DNA of 46,618 nucleotides from Bacteroidota bacterium (GCA_005884665.1 VBAT01000017.1:1-46618); one strand, 5' to 3'; shown: positions 1 to 8,185, counted from the stretch's first letter. Numbers and translations are program-made. Notes: generated from the sequence alone by a model not told the origin.

Positions 1-1245
1 ATTTTTAAAACAAACCATGGCCGACACAGGATAGCTTCCCTGGAAATTGGAATTATCAAAACATTCTATGTGTACCGGGATAAGTGGCAACTGAAGGTCC
101 TTCTGTAACTGCTCGAGAATTTTGATCTTATCCACGTTTTTCGAAAGCTTTAACCTCTCTTTGTTCTTTATCTCTTCCACAAAATAATCGGCATTCTTTT
201 CAGACAGTTCAAGCAATTTTTTCCTGTCACCGCCCTTTGGCACCGTGACGGTAGCATCTTTCTCGGGGTATTCGATCGGAAACGGAACAACGATCTCCGG
301 GGCATCACTATTAAATGTCGATCGAAGCTGGGCAATGGAAAATCCCAGGATCTCTTCCTGTGTCTCGTCAAGGTGTGTTTCTACCTTATTGGTTTGAGTT
401 TGTACAATCGTACCGTTTCGTACCATCAGGTAGTTCACAAAGGCGATATCCCTGTCCTTGATAATAGAAAATACATCAATATCGCCGGCTTTTACATCCG
501 CTACCACAGATCTTGCCTGGTAGTTTTCCAGGTATTCGATTTTTTTCCGCGTCAACTCTGCTTTTTCAAATGCCAGCTGCGACGCAAGCTTTTTCATTTC
601 TTCTTTATAATGCCGGATGACTGGCGAGAGATTTCCCTTAAGCAGACCTTTTAGCAGTGTCAGGTTTTCCCGGTAGTCGTCTGCCGTTTGCAAACCCTCG
701 CAGGGCCCCTTGCAATTACCAAGATGATACTCGAGGCAAACCTTGAATTTTTTCTTTTCGATATTCTGTTGCGTCAGGTTGAGCGAACAAGTGCGCAACT
801 GTATAGTTTGCCTGATGAAATTCAACAATTCCCTTACTTTTTTTACCGAAGTAAAAGGACCCAGGTATTCGGAACCGTCGTCAATCTTTTTGCGTGTCAG
901 GAACACGCGTGGAAAGGGTTCGTTCTTGATCACGATGTAAGGATAACTTTTGTCATCTTTCAGGTTGATATTGAAAACAGGTTGAAACTGCTTGATCAGC
1001 GAATTCTCCAGGAGAAAGGCATCCTGCTCGGAGTTGACAATGGTAAACTCAATACGCTGTATGCGCTGGACCAGTTCATGTGTTTTGTAACTGGTGAGCG
1101 TCTTAATAAAATAGGAAGCGACACGTTTGCGTATATTCTTTGCCTTTCCGACATATATCAGTTCATTGCCGGCATTATAGTATTTGTAAATCCCCGGCTG
1201 CTGGGGAATCGAAGATGCTATATTTTGAAATTCCACTGTTGTCAT
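1..1245 (-). CDS. uvrC: Excinuclease ABC subunit C, 3' end cut off by the window
   Basis: UvrC makes both incisions around a bulky DNA lesion in UvrABC nucleotide excision repair in the cytoplasm. The first 415 residues are present, against about 600 in full-length members. The N-terminal GIY-YIG nuclease domain is clear (QPGIYKYYN, then LIYVGKAKNIRKRV, about residues 15-40). It is followed by the KDDKSYPYIVI segment, the cysteine-containing CLEYHLGNCKGPCEG stretch, and a UVR helical pair (near residue 220) that contacts UvrB. The right half reaches the start of the RNase H-like second nuclease domain (FDNSNFQGSYPV). The helix-hairpin-helix end is outside the window. ATG at 1245 overlaps the stop of the upstream lipoprotein gene as ATGA, so translation is probably coupled. 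No frame breaks were found in the stretches I translated by hand. Confidence 0.96.
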   Translation of the reverse strand, partial: MTTVEFQNIASSIPQQPGIYKYYNAGNELIYVGKAKNIRKRVASYFIKTLTSYKTHELVQRIQRIEFTIVNSEQDAFLLENSLIKQFQPVFNINLKDDKSYPYIVIKNEPFPRVFLTRKKIDDGSEYLGPFTSVKKVRELLNFIRQTIQLRTCSLNLTQQNIEKKKFKVCLEYHLGNCKGPCEGLQTADDYRENLTLLKGLLKGNLSPVIRHYKEEMKKLASQLAFEKAELTRKKIEYLENYQARSVVADVKAGDIDVFSIIKDRDIAFVNYLMVRNGTIVQTQTNKVETHLDETQEEILGFSIAQLRSTFNSDAPEIVVPFPIEYPEKDATVTVPKGGDRKKLLELSEKNADYFVEEIKNKERLKLSKNVDKIKILEQLQKDLQLPLIPVHIECFDNSNFQGSYPVSAMVCFKN

Positions 1246-1832
1246 TCGTTATCCTCTTCATTCCATATTACTTTATATGTGGAAGTGGTTTCCGGTTGTC
1301 CCGGTAATTGGCGGATTGTTGTAATCTGGAAGCTTTTATCAACCTGCCAGAGCATTCTTTTTAGTACGGAACTATCCCGGCTGTTAACTGTATAATCGAT
1401 GCTTATACTTGAGATCTTCCCGACCTGGTTATCGGGGGGGATCATCACCTGCATTCGTTGTATTGTTTCTTTTTCAGGCTCTACGGGCAGGTAAGTAAGG
1501 ATCACGCTGTTTAGCGTTTCGTCAAACTGGCTTTCTTCCTTGTACCGCCCATCATAGTCTGGGCTGGCAATATCAGGCAGTCGAAGGAAATCAGAGGCAA
1601 GCTCCCTGAATTGTTCCCTTTTATAATAGAAAGTATCGCTTCTTGTGCTGTCCACGTAAACAACTTTCCGGATAGCATTAAGGGAGGTATCTACCTGGGC
1701 GACCTGGCTTTTAATAAAAGACAAAACGGGAAGAAACTGCTCGTTTGCCGGTTTACCTTTCTTTTTTTGTTTGCAGGAAATGCATAGAAGCAATACAAGT
1801 GAAAGAAGTGTGGCTGACCCTATTTTTTTCAT
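1242..1832 (-). CDS. Putative lipoprotein cotranscribed with uvrC
   Basis: A 196-residue protein that I cannot assign to a named family. The N-terminus is a lipoprotein signal: basic MKK, a hydrophobic run and a lipobox ending LLCISC, so Cys20 is the likely lipidated residue. It is followed by a lysine-rich tether (KQKKKGKPAN). The mature part is mixed alpha/beta with no cysteine and no visible catalytic motif. It reads as a periplasm-facing protein of the inner or outer membrane. Its TGA shares bases with the uvrC ATG, so it is the first gene of a two-gene unit. A functional link to excision repair is not evident, and the pairing may only be transcriptional. Confidence 0.8.
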   Translation of the reverse strand: MKKIGSATLLSLVLLLCISCKQKKKGKPANEQFLPVLSFIKSQVAQVDTSLNAIRKVVYVDSTRSDTFYYKREQFRELASDFLRLPDIASPDYDGRYKEESQFDETLNSVILTYLPVEPEKETIQRMQVMIPPDNQVGKISSISIDYTVNSRDSSVLKRMLWQVDKSFQITTIRQLPGQPETTSTYKVIWNEEDNE

Positions 1833-1861
1833 GCCGCAAAATTAATATAAACGTGACGATA

Positions 1862-1907
1862 CCCGCCTGCCGACCCGTAACTACGCGAAGCCCAGTAGGC
1901 AGGGCTA
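1862..1907. repeat. Short GC-rich palindromic intergenic repeat
   Basis: GCCTGCC at 1865-1871 is answered by GGCAGG at 1898-1903, with CTACGCGAAGCCC between them. The word and layout resemble the larger GC-rich element at 43283-43401, which suggests one repeat family in this genome. It lies in the gap between two minus-strand genes. Confidence 0.45.
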
Positions 1908-1918
1908 CAGGGCAAATG

Positions 1919-1946
1919 AATATCCCGGCGGATTAGCCGGGATATT
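1919..1946. terminator. Perfect 11-bp hairpin, possible terminator of the sigma/anti-sigma unit
   Basis: AATATCCCGGC (1919-1929) and GCCGGGATATT (1936-1946) are exact complements around a 6-nt loop. It lies 27 bp past the stop of the beta-barrel reading frame (minus strand). Neither side has a real U-run, so intrinsic termination is uncertain. It could instead protect the 3' end of the mRNA. Confidence 0.5.
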
Positions 1947-1972
1947 GCATATGAAATAAAATAATATAAGTT

Positions 1973-3007
1973 TTACCTATTTGTCGAAACACCGATTTTC
2001 AGACCGAAGTCAAAGAGATTTTCTTTAACAGGGTAAGGATTTTTGTAGCTTGACAGGACCTGATACCTTACCTGAGGCCCAATTTGCCACCTGGTTTTAT
2101 TTGTACGAGAGGTATAGCTGATAAATGTCTCGAAGCTCGTGTTCACATTTACATGGCGGATAAGCCTGGGAACTTCGACATAATTTTTATAATCCGTCGA
2201 GATTAGAAATGCCCGGTCTTTCACTATATAGGTCGGCTGTACAGTTCCTGCCACGCCAAAATAAGTTCTGTCATTTCCCAACACCCTTAGTTCAGCTCCT
2301 ACAGGTGCGGAGACGGAGAAATAATAGTTTTTCAGCCAATCAGATTTGTAACCGTCATGATTGCGGTAATAAGTCCAGGGTGTAAGAGGATCAGTTACGC
2401 CGTTGAGGTTGATCGTTGCCTGTTCGCCATAATAAGCAAAGGCCTTAATGTCGTACCTGTTGATGTTAAACTGAAGCCCGCCAATCAGCCTCAAATGTTT
2501 TGACAATGGATACCCGGTTGATATACCCAGTTCCAGGCCCATATCAGGTTTGTGGGTCACTTCACTGTTTACATCTCTTGAGTTGGCAAAAGGATAATTA
2601 GATGCGCTAAACGGAGAAACAGATCCATCGAAGGATTTATTTACGCCAAGTTTGCGATAGCTGATCGTGGGAGTAAAGTATAATTCCCATACAAGCTTTT
2701 TGACCAGTTTTTTAGCCTTGTACGAGTTAGTTACACTTTCGATAGTAAGCGGGTAAAATACCAGGTTACTACGGACAGTGCTGCTTCCAGGTGACTTTAG
2801 CGGATCATTCTTCAGGATATCTTTGCCAGCTTCCGTATCGTTTATTCCGGATATGGCGGGTATATTATCAATAGTAGCTGGTGCAGTTGGTTCAGTTTTT
2901 TCAGCAATGAGTATTCCAGCTTTATTTACCTGGAGACCCAATGCAGGGGCCTCAGGCAACATATCTATTTGTTGCGAAGTCTCTCTGCCGTCTATCGCAG
3001 TACTCAA
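1973..3007 (-). pseudogene. Outer-membrane beta-barrel half of a split dual-membrane anti-sigma protein
   Basis: The frame gives 344 residues from a TTG at 3007. The first 75 or so are low-complexity and Ala/Pro/Thr/Asp-rich, like a disordered periplasmic linker. From about residue 100 there are alternating aromatic beta-strands (LYFTPTISYRKLG, LIGGLQFNINRYDI, YFGVAGTVQPTYI, RWQIGPQVRYQVL), ending in a strand typical of porin-like barrels (FDFGLKIGVSTNR). There is no signal peptide, so alone it could not leave the cytoplasm. The frame stays open upstream of the TTG to a TAA at 3043, encoding FFPGILFNDPAL. The preceding anti-sigma frame runs into the same stretch in a different phase. The simplest reading is one gene broken by a single frameshift between 3004 and 3043. 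A sequencing error, true pseudogenisation or recoding are all possible. Confidence 0.7.
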
Positions 3008-3384
3008 AGCGGGATCATTAAATAATATACCAGGGAAGAATTATTCTCCTTTGGATTATTATTGAAGGAAAGATTGCGGGCTTTTCCGGAACCAGTTTCA
3101 GAAGAAGATTGATCTGCATTCTTCGCAGCAATTGGGCTGATAATTGTGTTTTGTGCCAGGCCGGCCTCCTGTTTCTTCGAAGTAGGATAGCTAAGCATTA
3201 CCCAGGTAACGGAAATTGCTGTAGAAACTAACAGCAGGCTTAAGCCGATGCCATACCATTTTCTGCGGGAATGTAAAGTGTTATTAATGCTTTTCCACAC
3301 CTTCTCCGATGGTATCATCCTATATTGATCGGCATTACTTTTTACATAATGCTCAAAATCCCTGTTATTAAAATTACTCTCCAT
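3004..3384 (-). CDS. Anti-sigma-like N-terminal half with one membrane helix
   Basis: The product is 126 residues. Residues 1-42 are charged and cytosolic, with the pattern FEHYVKSNADQYRMIPSEKVWKSI seen before the membrane helix in Bacteroidota sigma-factor partners. One helix follows at about 44-66 (GIGLSLLLVSTAISVTWVML), then a periplasmic Ser/Asn-rich tail. It begins 26 bp after the ECF sigma gene, the usual place for its anti-sigma factor. In the known family (Dma proteins of Bacteroides) this half continues into a periplasmic linker and an outer-membrane barrel in one chain. Here the frame stops with TGA inside the linker, and the barrel follows in another frame with a 4-nt overlap (TTGA). 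The assignment as anti-sigma is inferred from position and topology. Confidence 0.75.
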   Translation of the reverse strand: MESNFNNRDFEHYVKSNADQYRMIPSEKVWKSINNTLHSRRKWYGIGLSLLLVSTAISVTWVMLSYPTSKKQEAGLAQNTIISPIAAKNADQSSSETGSGKARNLSFNNNPKENNSSLVYYLMIPL

Positions 3385-3410
3385 AACCAGTTGCTATTAA
3401 GGATACGAAT

Positions 3411-4022
3411 CTATCGCTGGCTAACAGCCATAAGCCAGTCTACATCTTGTTTTGGTTTTTGTAAGATCTTTTTTCTTATCAGTATGTCTTCCAACATCGC
3501 CTTTGCCCGGGTGTATTGGCTCCTGCTGGTACTTTCTTCGATATCCAGCATTCCCGCGATTTCCCGGTGACTGTACCCCTCAATAGCATACAGGTTCAAT
3601 ACGGTCCGGTAACCTATTGGGAGCAGCCTTATACATTCTACCACCTGTTTGGCCTGTACGATGGCCGGCACACTGTCTTCCCTTACCTGGATACCAGTTG
3701 CATGAATGATATCCACGCTTTCATTGAACTTCTTATTTTTCTTGAGGATGTTGATGCAGGTATGAACGATGATCCTTCTTATCCAGCCTTCAAAGGCCCC
3801 GCGATTCTCAAAAGTATGCATCTGTAAAAAGACCTTAATAAAGCCTTCTTGTAACATATCTTCAGCATCCTCCCGGTTGTGAGCGTAACGATAGCAGACT
3901 GCCAGCATCTTAGAACTGTAACGGTTATACAATTCGCGCTGTGCAGGCGCCTCATTATTCAAACAACCTTTTAAAATGGCTTCCTCGGTCATGCGTCCTT
4001 GGGTTGCCTGTAATTTAGACAT
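3411..4022 (-). CDS. ECF-family RNA polymerase sigma factor
   Basis: A 203-residue sigma-70 family protein of the extracytoplasmic-function group, which directs RNA polymerase to a small regulon in response to an envelope cue. Region 2 is visible at about 30-95 (YNRYSSKMLAVCYRYA, then NREDAEDMLQEGFIKVF, then FEGWIRRIIVHTCIN). Region 4 is at about 130-180 (LPIGYRTVLNLYAIEGYSHREIA and TSRSQYTRAKAML), the helix-turn-helix that reads the -35 element. Regions 1 and 3 are absent, as expected. The anti-sigma/barrel frames follow directly, so this is the first gene of a sigma/anti-sigma operon. Activity is probably held off by the partner until the barrel senses an outer-membrane signal. Confidence 0.95.
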   Translation of the reverse strand: MSKLQATQGRMTEEAILKGCLNNEAPAQRELYNRYSSKMLAVCYRYAHNREDAEDMLQEGFIKVFLQMHTFENRGAFEGWIRRIIVHTCINILKKNKKFNESVDIIHATGIQVREDSVPAIVQAKQVVECIRLLPIGYRTVLNLYAIEGYSHREIAGMLDIEESTSRSQYTRAKAMLEDILIRKKILQKPKQDVDWLMAVSQR

Positions 4023-4085
4023 TTTTCACATACAAATGCTGCATTGAAATGTAAAATTTCAGGCCCGATTTTAATGTTTTTGGGA

Positions 4086-4571
4086 CTATTTCTTCCTGAT
4101 CAAACTATCCAACGGATATTTTGCCTTCATAGTATCCATTACCGCGGTTGCCCAGTTTACCAGTTTTTCTTTTTCCGTAGCGGTAAGTATGGCATCCTTA
4201 TGTATCCAGGTATAAGAATTCAGCGGCATTTCATTTTTTTTGACCTGGTCGATAGTTTCTTTCATTTTATTGTACTGGTACCGCAGATTGCGATTCGTGT
4301 ATTCGTCGAAATTAAGTTCAGCTTTTCCTTCCTTTATATGGTTGGTCAGCCACCAATCCACCGGTTGAATATTGCTGTACCAGGGGTACCGGGTATTATT
4401 GCTATGACAGTCATTGCAGGCCTTATGCAGGATCGATTTTACATCATCGGGGATGCTAAACGATTGACTGATAGTGTGAGGCTGTACGCCACTCGACTTA
4501 TTCGGTTTTGGATGTATAAACTGGATGACAATAAATACCAGCAGAAGAAAGAGCATGATCTTTTTAAACAT
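4086..4571 (-). CDS. Haem-binding domain protein (single CxxCH)
   Basis: 161 residues. An N-terminal hydrophobic segment (about 4-21) serves as signal or anchor, followed by a periplasmic domain. Its hallmark is CNDCHSNNTRYPWYSNIQPV at about residue 53, a CxxCH haem c attachment site followed by the RYPWY...P...WW stretch of the Haem_bd family (PF14376). It probably holds one covalent haem c in the periplasm, with a role in electron transfer or peroxide handling that this family leaves open. It lies 63 bp upstream of the sigma gene on the same strand and 28 bp after gpmI. It may be cotranscribed with gpmI, but no functional link is apparent. Confidence 0.9.
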   Translation of the reverse strand: MFKKIMLFLLLVFIVIQFIHPKPNKSSGVQPHTISQSFSIPDDVKSILHKACNDCHSNNTRYPWYSNIQPVDWWLTNHIKEGKAELNFDEYTNRNLRYQYNKMKETIDQVKKNEMPLNSYTWIHKDAILTATEKEKLVNWATAVMDTMKAKYPLDSLIRKK

Positions 4572-4599
4572 AGCCGAAATTTTATGGTTTGATTGAACA

Positions 4600-6126
4600 T
4601 TAACCCGTTAAAATATCTCCAGTCATCTCTTTAGGTACTGGCAGTCTCATCATGGTTAAAATGGTCGGGGCAATATCTCCCAATTTACCCGGTTTCACTC
4701 CTCCCCTCCAATCCTTGTCGATCACAAACAGGGGCACGGGGTTCAAAGTATGCGCCGTATTGGGCGATCCATCTTCATTGATCATATAATCGGAATTACC
4801 ATGATCGGCGGTTAGAAAGATAGTGTATCCATTATTTATTCCTGCAGTTACTACACGTTCGACGCATTTATCTACAGTTTCTGCAGCTTTTATCGCTGCC
4901 TGGAACACACCCGTATGACCAACCATGTCGGTATTAGCGTAATTCAGACAAATAAAATCTGCAGTCTGGTTCTCAATCTCGGGGATCAGCTCATCCGTTA
5001 ATTCATAGGCACTCATTTCAGGTTTAAGATCGTATGTAGCCACTTTCGGAGAAGGGACCAATATTCTTTTTTCTCCCTCAAACGGTTTTTCACGTCCGCC
5101 ACTAAAGAAGAATGTGACGTGAGGATATTTCTCTGTTTCGGCAATTCGTATTTGCTTTAGCCCATTTTGCTCAATTATCTCACCTATTGTATTCTTCAGG
5201 TCATCGTTTTCAAAAATTACATTGACATTTTTGTAACTGTGATCAAATTGCGTCATTGTTGTATAGTGCAACGATAATTTATGCATGTTGAATTCGGGAA
5301 GATCCATCTGCGTAAGAACCTGCGTGATTTCACGGCAGCGATCGGTCCTGAAATTAAAACAAAGAACAACATCCCCATCTTTGATGGTAGCCAGCGGCTG
5401 TTGTCCTTCATCCAGGACAACCGTCGGCAGAATGAATTCGTCCGTGATATTTTTTTTGTAGGAATTTTCAACGGCTTCTATGGCATCGGTAGATTTTTGC
5501 CCCTGCCCGTTTACCAGTGCATCGTAAGCCAGTTTTATACGTTCCCATCTTTTATCCCTGTCCATGGAATAGTAGCGCCCGCTTACCGTTGCGATCTTTC
5601 CAACTGTTTTGTTCAAATGCGCCTGTAATTCTGCGATAAATCCAAGACCGCTTTTGGGATCGCAGTCCCTGCCGTCTGTAAAAGCATGAATAAAGACATT
5701 CTCAAGACCCTCAGTTTTGCAAACATTTATGATGGCTTTCAGATGATCAATATGCGAATGAACTCCTCCGTTGCTGACGAGACCCAAAAGATGAAGCGGT
5801 TTGTTACTGGATTTTGCAGCCCGGATGGAGTTCAGAAATACTTTATTCCTGGCCAGGGAGCCATCTCTGACTGCCAGGTTGATGCGCTGCAATTCCTGGT
5901 ATACGATCCTGCCGGCACCCAGGTTGAGATGCCCAACTTCTGAATTGCCCATCTGGCCATCAGGAAGGCCTACCAGTTCGCCGCAGGTGATCAATGTGGT
6001 ATTGGGATACTTTGAATACAGCGATTTTGTAAAGGGAACGTTAGCGTTTTGGATAGCATCGGCAGATGCAACTTTACCAAGTCCCCATCCGTCCATAATA
6101 ACGAGGATTGCTCTTTTTCTAGCCAT
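4600..6126 (-). CDS. gpmI: 2,3-bisphosphoglycerate-independent phosphoglycerate mutase
   Basis: This enzyme interconverts 3- and 2-phosphoglycerate in glycolysis and gluconeogenesis without the 2,3-bisphosphoglycerate cofactor, using two Mn ions. Its 508 residues match the usual length of about 510. The alkaline-phosphatase-fold motifs are present: metal ligand Asp12 in MDGWG, the phosphorylated Ser62 in GNSEVGHLNLG, DGRDCDPKSG near residue 152, NYANTDMVGHTG near 400 and TADHGNSDYM near 440. The domain inserted after Ser62 carries the substrate-binding arginines (for example FNFRTDRCREI). The start is ATG 6126, directly before the canonical ARKRAILVIMDGWG. It is transcribed away from the DUF4783 gene across a 200-bp gap. 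Confidence 0.97.
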   Translation of the reverse strand: MARKRAILVIMDGWGLGKVASADAIQNANVPFTKSLYSKYPNTTLITCGELVGLPDGQMGNSEVGHLNLGAGRIVYQELQRINLAVRDGSLARNKVFLNSIRAAKSSNKPLHLLGLVSNGGVHSHIDHLKAIINVCKTEGLENVFIHAFTDGRDCDPKSGLGFIAELQAHLNKTVGKIATVSGRYYSMDRDKRWERIKLAYDALVNGQGQKSTDAIEAVENSYKKNITDEFILPTVVLDEGQQPLATIKDGDVVLCFNFRTDRCREITQVLTQMDLPEFNMHKLSLHYTTMTQFDHSYKNVNVIFENDDLKNTIGEIIEQNGLKQIRIAETEKYPHVTFFFSGGREKPFEGEKRILVPSPKVATYDLKPEMSAYELTDELIPEIENQTADFICLNYANTDMVGHTGVFQAAIKAAETVDKCVERVVTAGINNGYTIFLTADHGNSDYMINEDGSPNTAHTLNPVPLFVIDKDWRGGVKPGKLGDIAPTILTMMRLPVPKEMTGDILTG

Positions 6127-6323
6127 TGATTAACAACAATTTGCAGGTTTAGTAGAATTACACTCATTTTCAAGGGTCAATGACATGTAAAACTACATTC
6201 AATTAATGTATTTGCCTTAAGAAAGCTGTAAAAATGGCCGATTTTAGTACTTTAGTATTCGTATAAGAGTCCAAAAATTAGGTGGCACATTTTTAGATTA
6301 AATAACCTGTGAAAAATAATATT

Positions 6324-6713
6324 ATGAAATCATTACTTACTTCAATTCTGGTTGTTGCGACAGTGATGATGTCATCATTCGTTCAACCCAGCGCTATTGA
6401 TGACGTTATCGGCGCGTTGCGCTCCGGTGATGCTGACGAACTGTCAAAATATTTTGACGACAATGTTGAACTGACATTGCCGGTTAAAAGTGATAGCTAC
6501 AGCAAGGCACAGGCCCAGGTGATATTGAAAGACTTTTTTGGAAATAATGGTGTTAAAGGATTTGATTTAAAACATAAAGGCGATTCACCCGGCGGCCACT
6601 ATTGTATCGGTACTTTGCAGACGAAGTCCGGAAGCTTCAGGGCACACGTGTTCATGAAAGCCAAAGGAAGCAAAGAAGTGGTGAAAGAAATTCGTTTTAC
6701 TTCGATAGAATAG
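6324..6713 (+). CDS. Secreted DUF4783 protein
   Basis: I start at ATG 6324, giving 129 residues. An earlier in-frame GTG at 6309 would only add KNNI before the signal peptide. Residues 1-20 form a signal peptide (LLTSILVVATVMMSS). The rest is an NTF2-like cone fold: ALRSGDADELSKYFDDNVEL, then AQVILKDFFGNNGVKGF and a terminal EIRFTSIE strand. This matches the Bacteroidota DUF4783 family, whose function is unknown. It is probably periplasmic and may bind a small ligand. It is monocistronic, ending at a strong terminator. A box resembling TAnnTTTG (TACTTTAG, 6248-6255) lies 69 bp before the start. Confidence 0.85.
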   Translation: MKSLLTSILVVATVMMSSFVQPSAIDDVIGALRSGDADELSKYFDDNVELTLPVKSDSYSKAQAQVILKDFFGNNGVKGFDLKHKGDSPGGHYCIGTLQTKSGSFRAHVFMKAKGSKEVVKEIRFTSIE

Positions 6714-6736
6714 CTTCCCAACTAAATAAATGAAAG

Positions 6737-6760
6737 CCCCGCCGATGGCGGGGTTTTTTT
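6737..6760 (+). terminator. Intrinsic terminator after the DUF4783 gene
   Basis: CCCCGCC (6737-6743) and GGCGGGG (6747-6753) pair perfectly around a GAT loop and are followed by seven T. This is a textbook rho-independent terminator. Its T-run overlaps the first bases of the nadC promoter box. Confidence 0.95.
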
Positions 6761-6767
6761 ATTTTTG
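6760..6767 (+). promoter_or_regulatory. Bacteroidota -7 box of nadC, start codon 4 nt away
   Basis: TATTTTTG matches TAnnTTTG exactly. The ATG of nadC begins at 6772. With the usual spacing from this box to the first transcribed base, the nadC mRNA would have almost no leader. No good -33 TTG is visible because the terminator stem occupies that spot. Confidence 0.6.
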
Positions 6768-6771
6768 CATC

Positions 6772-7632
6772 ATGAGCTTTGACACACGACTATTGCATTT
6801 GATCGATGAGGCGCTGAAAGAAGATATTGGGGACGGCGATCATTCTACTCTTTCATGTATACCTCGCAATGCAAAAGGGAAGGCGGTGTTAAAAATCAAA
6901 GAAAGTGGAATACTGGCAGGTTTGGATGTTGCCAAACGAATATTTGAGCATAGGGAGCCGTCAGCGGCTTTTACTCCATTCAAAAAAGATGGTGATACAA
7001 TGGTAGCAGGCGAACAAGCTTTTGAGATTAAGGCTTCGGTTTATACTATTTTGCAATGTGAGCGTTTGGTGCTGAATTGCATGCAGCGAATGAGCGGTAT
7101 CGCCACGTTGACACGTTCTTATGTTGATGAACTGAAAGGATACAGGACGCGGTTGCTGGACACAAGAAAGACAACGCCCAATTTCCGTTTGTTGGAAAAA
7201 GAAGCGGTCCGGGTTGGCGGAGCCTGTAATCACCGATTTGGTTTGTACGACATGATCATGCTCAAGGATAATCATATCGATTTTTGCGGCGGCATTGAAA
7301 AAGCTATCCAGAGAGCCGGTGACTATGTGAAAGCAAAAAAGCCAGGATTAAAGATAGAGATCGAAACGAGGAGTATGGATGACGTGAAAAAAGTAATGGC
7401 ATCTGGAAAAGGTATCGTGTTTCGTGTTCTGTTGGATAATTTCAAACCGGCAGAAATTGTTGACGCCTTAAAGATCATTGGTGGTGAATTTGAAACCGAA
7501 GCAAGTGGGGGCATTAAGCTAAATAATATTAAAGAATATGCTGCAACGGATGTTGATTACATAAGTGTGGGTGCATTGATACACCAGGCCCGAAGCCTCG
7601 ATTTAAGCCTGAAGGCCGAGATCGACAAATAA
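6772..7632 (+). CDS. nadC: Nicotinate-nucleotide pyrophosphorylase (carboxylating)
   Basis: NadC converts quinolinate and PRPP to nicotinate mononucleotide, CO2 and pyrophosphate in de novo NAD synthesis. The 286 residues fit the family. Signature stretches are EALKEDIGDGDHSTL near the start, MQRMSGIATLTR, and DTRKTTPNFRLLEKEAVRVG with the quinolinate-binding Arg and Lys. NHRFGLYDMIMLKDNH follows, and the barrel ends with EASGGI and YISVGALIH. I use ATG 6772 (MSFDTRLLHLID) rather than the in-frame ATG at 6730, which lies in the terminator and would add a meaningless extension. SUI1 and a small membrane-protein gene follow at 6 bp and 0 bp, so the three are probably one transcript. Confidence 0.97.
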   Translation: MSFDTRLLHLIDEALKEDIGDGDHSTLSCIPRNAKGKAVLKIKESGILAGLDVAKRIFEHREPSAAFTPFKKDGDTMVAGEQAFEIKASVYTILQCERLVLNCMQRMSGIATLTRSYVDELKGYRTRLLDTRKTTPNFRLLEKEAVRVGGACNHRFGLYDMIMLKDNHIDFCGGIEKAIQRAGDYVKAKKPGLKIEIETRSMDDVKKVMASGKGIVFRVLLDNFKPAEIVDALKIIGGEFETEASGGIKLNNIKEYAATDVDYISVGALIHQARSLDLSLKAEIDK

Positions 7633-7638
7633 ACTTCT

Positions 7639-7983
7639 ATGAGCAAAAAAAATAAACCCGATAGCAGAGGTTATGTATACAGTACCGATTCGAATTTCTC
7701 ATTTAAGGAGGAGGAGCCAAATAACGACACCCTTGCACCAGCACAGCAAAAACTGAGAGTGAGATTGGACACGCGCCACCGCGCAGGTAAAGCGGTTACG
7801 CTGGTAGAAAAATTCATTGGTAAACCGGATGATCTCGAAGACCTGGGAAAAAAGCTAAAGAATTTTTGTGGCACCGGTGGTTCTGCAAAGGACGGTGAGA
7901 TCATTGTACAGGGCGATCAAAGAGATAAGGTCATGCAGTGGTTGTTGAAAAACGGTTACACCCAATCAAAAAAAGCAGGATAG
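7639..7983 (+). CDS. eIF1/SUI1-like translation factor (YciH family)
   Basis: A 114-residue protein. Residues 1-38 are a charged, probably flexible arm. From about 40 on it is a SUI1 domain: VRLDTRHRAGKAVTLVEKF, then DLEDLGKKLKNFCGTGGSAK, GEIIVQGDQRDKVMQWLL and a C-terminal NGYT. In archaea and eukaryotes eIF1 polices start-codon choice on the small ribosomal subunit. The bacterial homologue YciH binds 30S and is thought to affect initiation fidelity or stress translation. It starts 6 bp after nadC and its TAG directly touches the ATG of the next gene. Domain assignment is firm; the bacterial role is less so. Confidence 0.93.
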   Translation: MSKKNKPDSRGYVYSTDSNFSFKEEEPNNDTLAPAQQKLRVRLDTRHRAGKAVTLVEKFIGKPDDLEDLGKKLKNFCGTGGSAKDGEIIVQGDQRDKVMQWLLKNGYTQSKKAG

Positions 7984-8157
7984 ATGGCCTGGTTATTTTG
8001 CATAACCGGTACGGTGTTTTGTCTTACGGGAGTGTACCGGTTCAAAAAAAATGTATTTGAAGAGGAGAGAAGGATCAGCCTGGCAGTATTTCTTATGATA
8101 GCTGGGGTAATATTGATCGCAGTTGGGACAGCCAGGTATTTCAAATTAATTGGGTGA
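7984..8157 (+). CDS. Small two-helix membrane protein, 57 residues
   Basis: This frame runs ATG 7984 to TGA 8157 and starts on the base after the SUI1 stop codon. The first helix is about residues 3-18 (WLFCITGTVFCLTGVY). A charged loop follows (RFKKNVFEEERR), then a second helix at about 31-49 (ISLAVFLMIAGVILIAVGTA) and a short tail. With the basic residues in the loop, the loop is predicted to be cytosolic. The clean alternation of helix, charged loop and helix, together with the zero-base junction, argues for a real gene. I recognise no family. A role in translation is not implied by position alone. Confidence 0.7.
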   Translation: MAWLFCITGTVFCLTGVYRFKKNVFEEERRISLAVFLMIAGVILIAVGTARYFKLIG

Positions 8158-8185
8158 ACAGGAAATCATTCATTACCGCACCTGA

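Noticed and set aside
688..1395. Long plus-strand frame opposite uvrC
   Set aside because: It lies entirely over the uvrC coding strand and its lipoprotein neighbour; UvrC motifs on the minus strand are unmistakable.
1919..1946. Certain intrinsic terminator
   Set aside because: The stem is perfect but there is no U-run on either strand; it is kept only as a possible terminator.
3004..3043. Programmed -1 ribosomal frameshift site in the anti-sigma gene
   Set aside because: No X-XXY-YYZ slippery heptamer or downstream pseudoknot is visible; an indel or error is more likely, although recoding is not excluded.
6730..6771. Upstream ATG for nadC
   Set aside because: It falls inside the terminator of the preceding gene and adds a non-family peptide.
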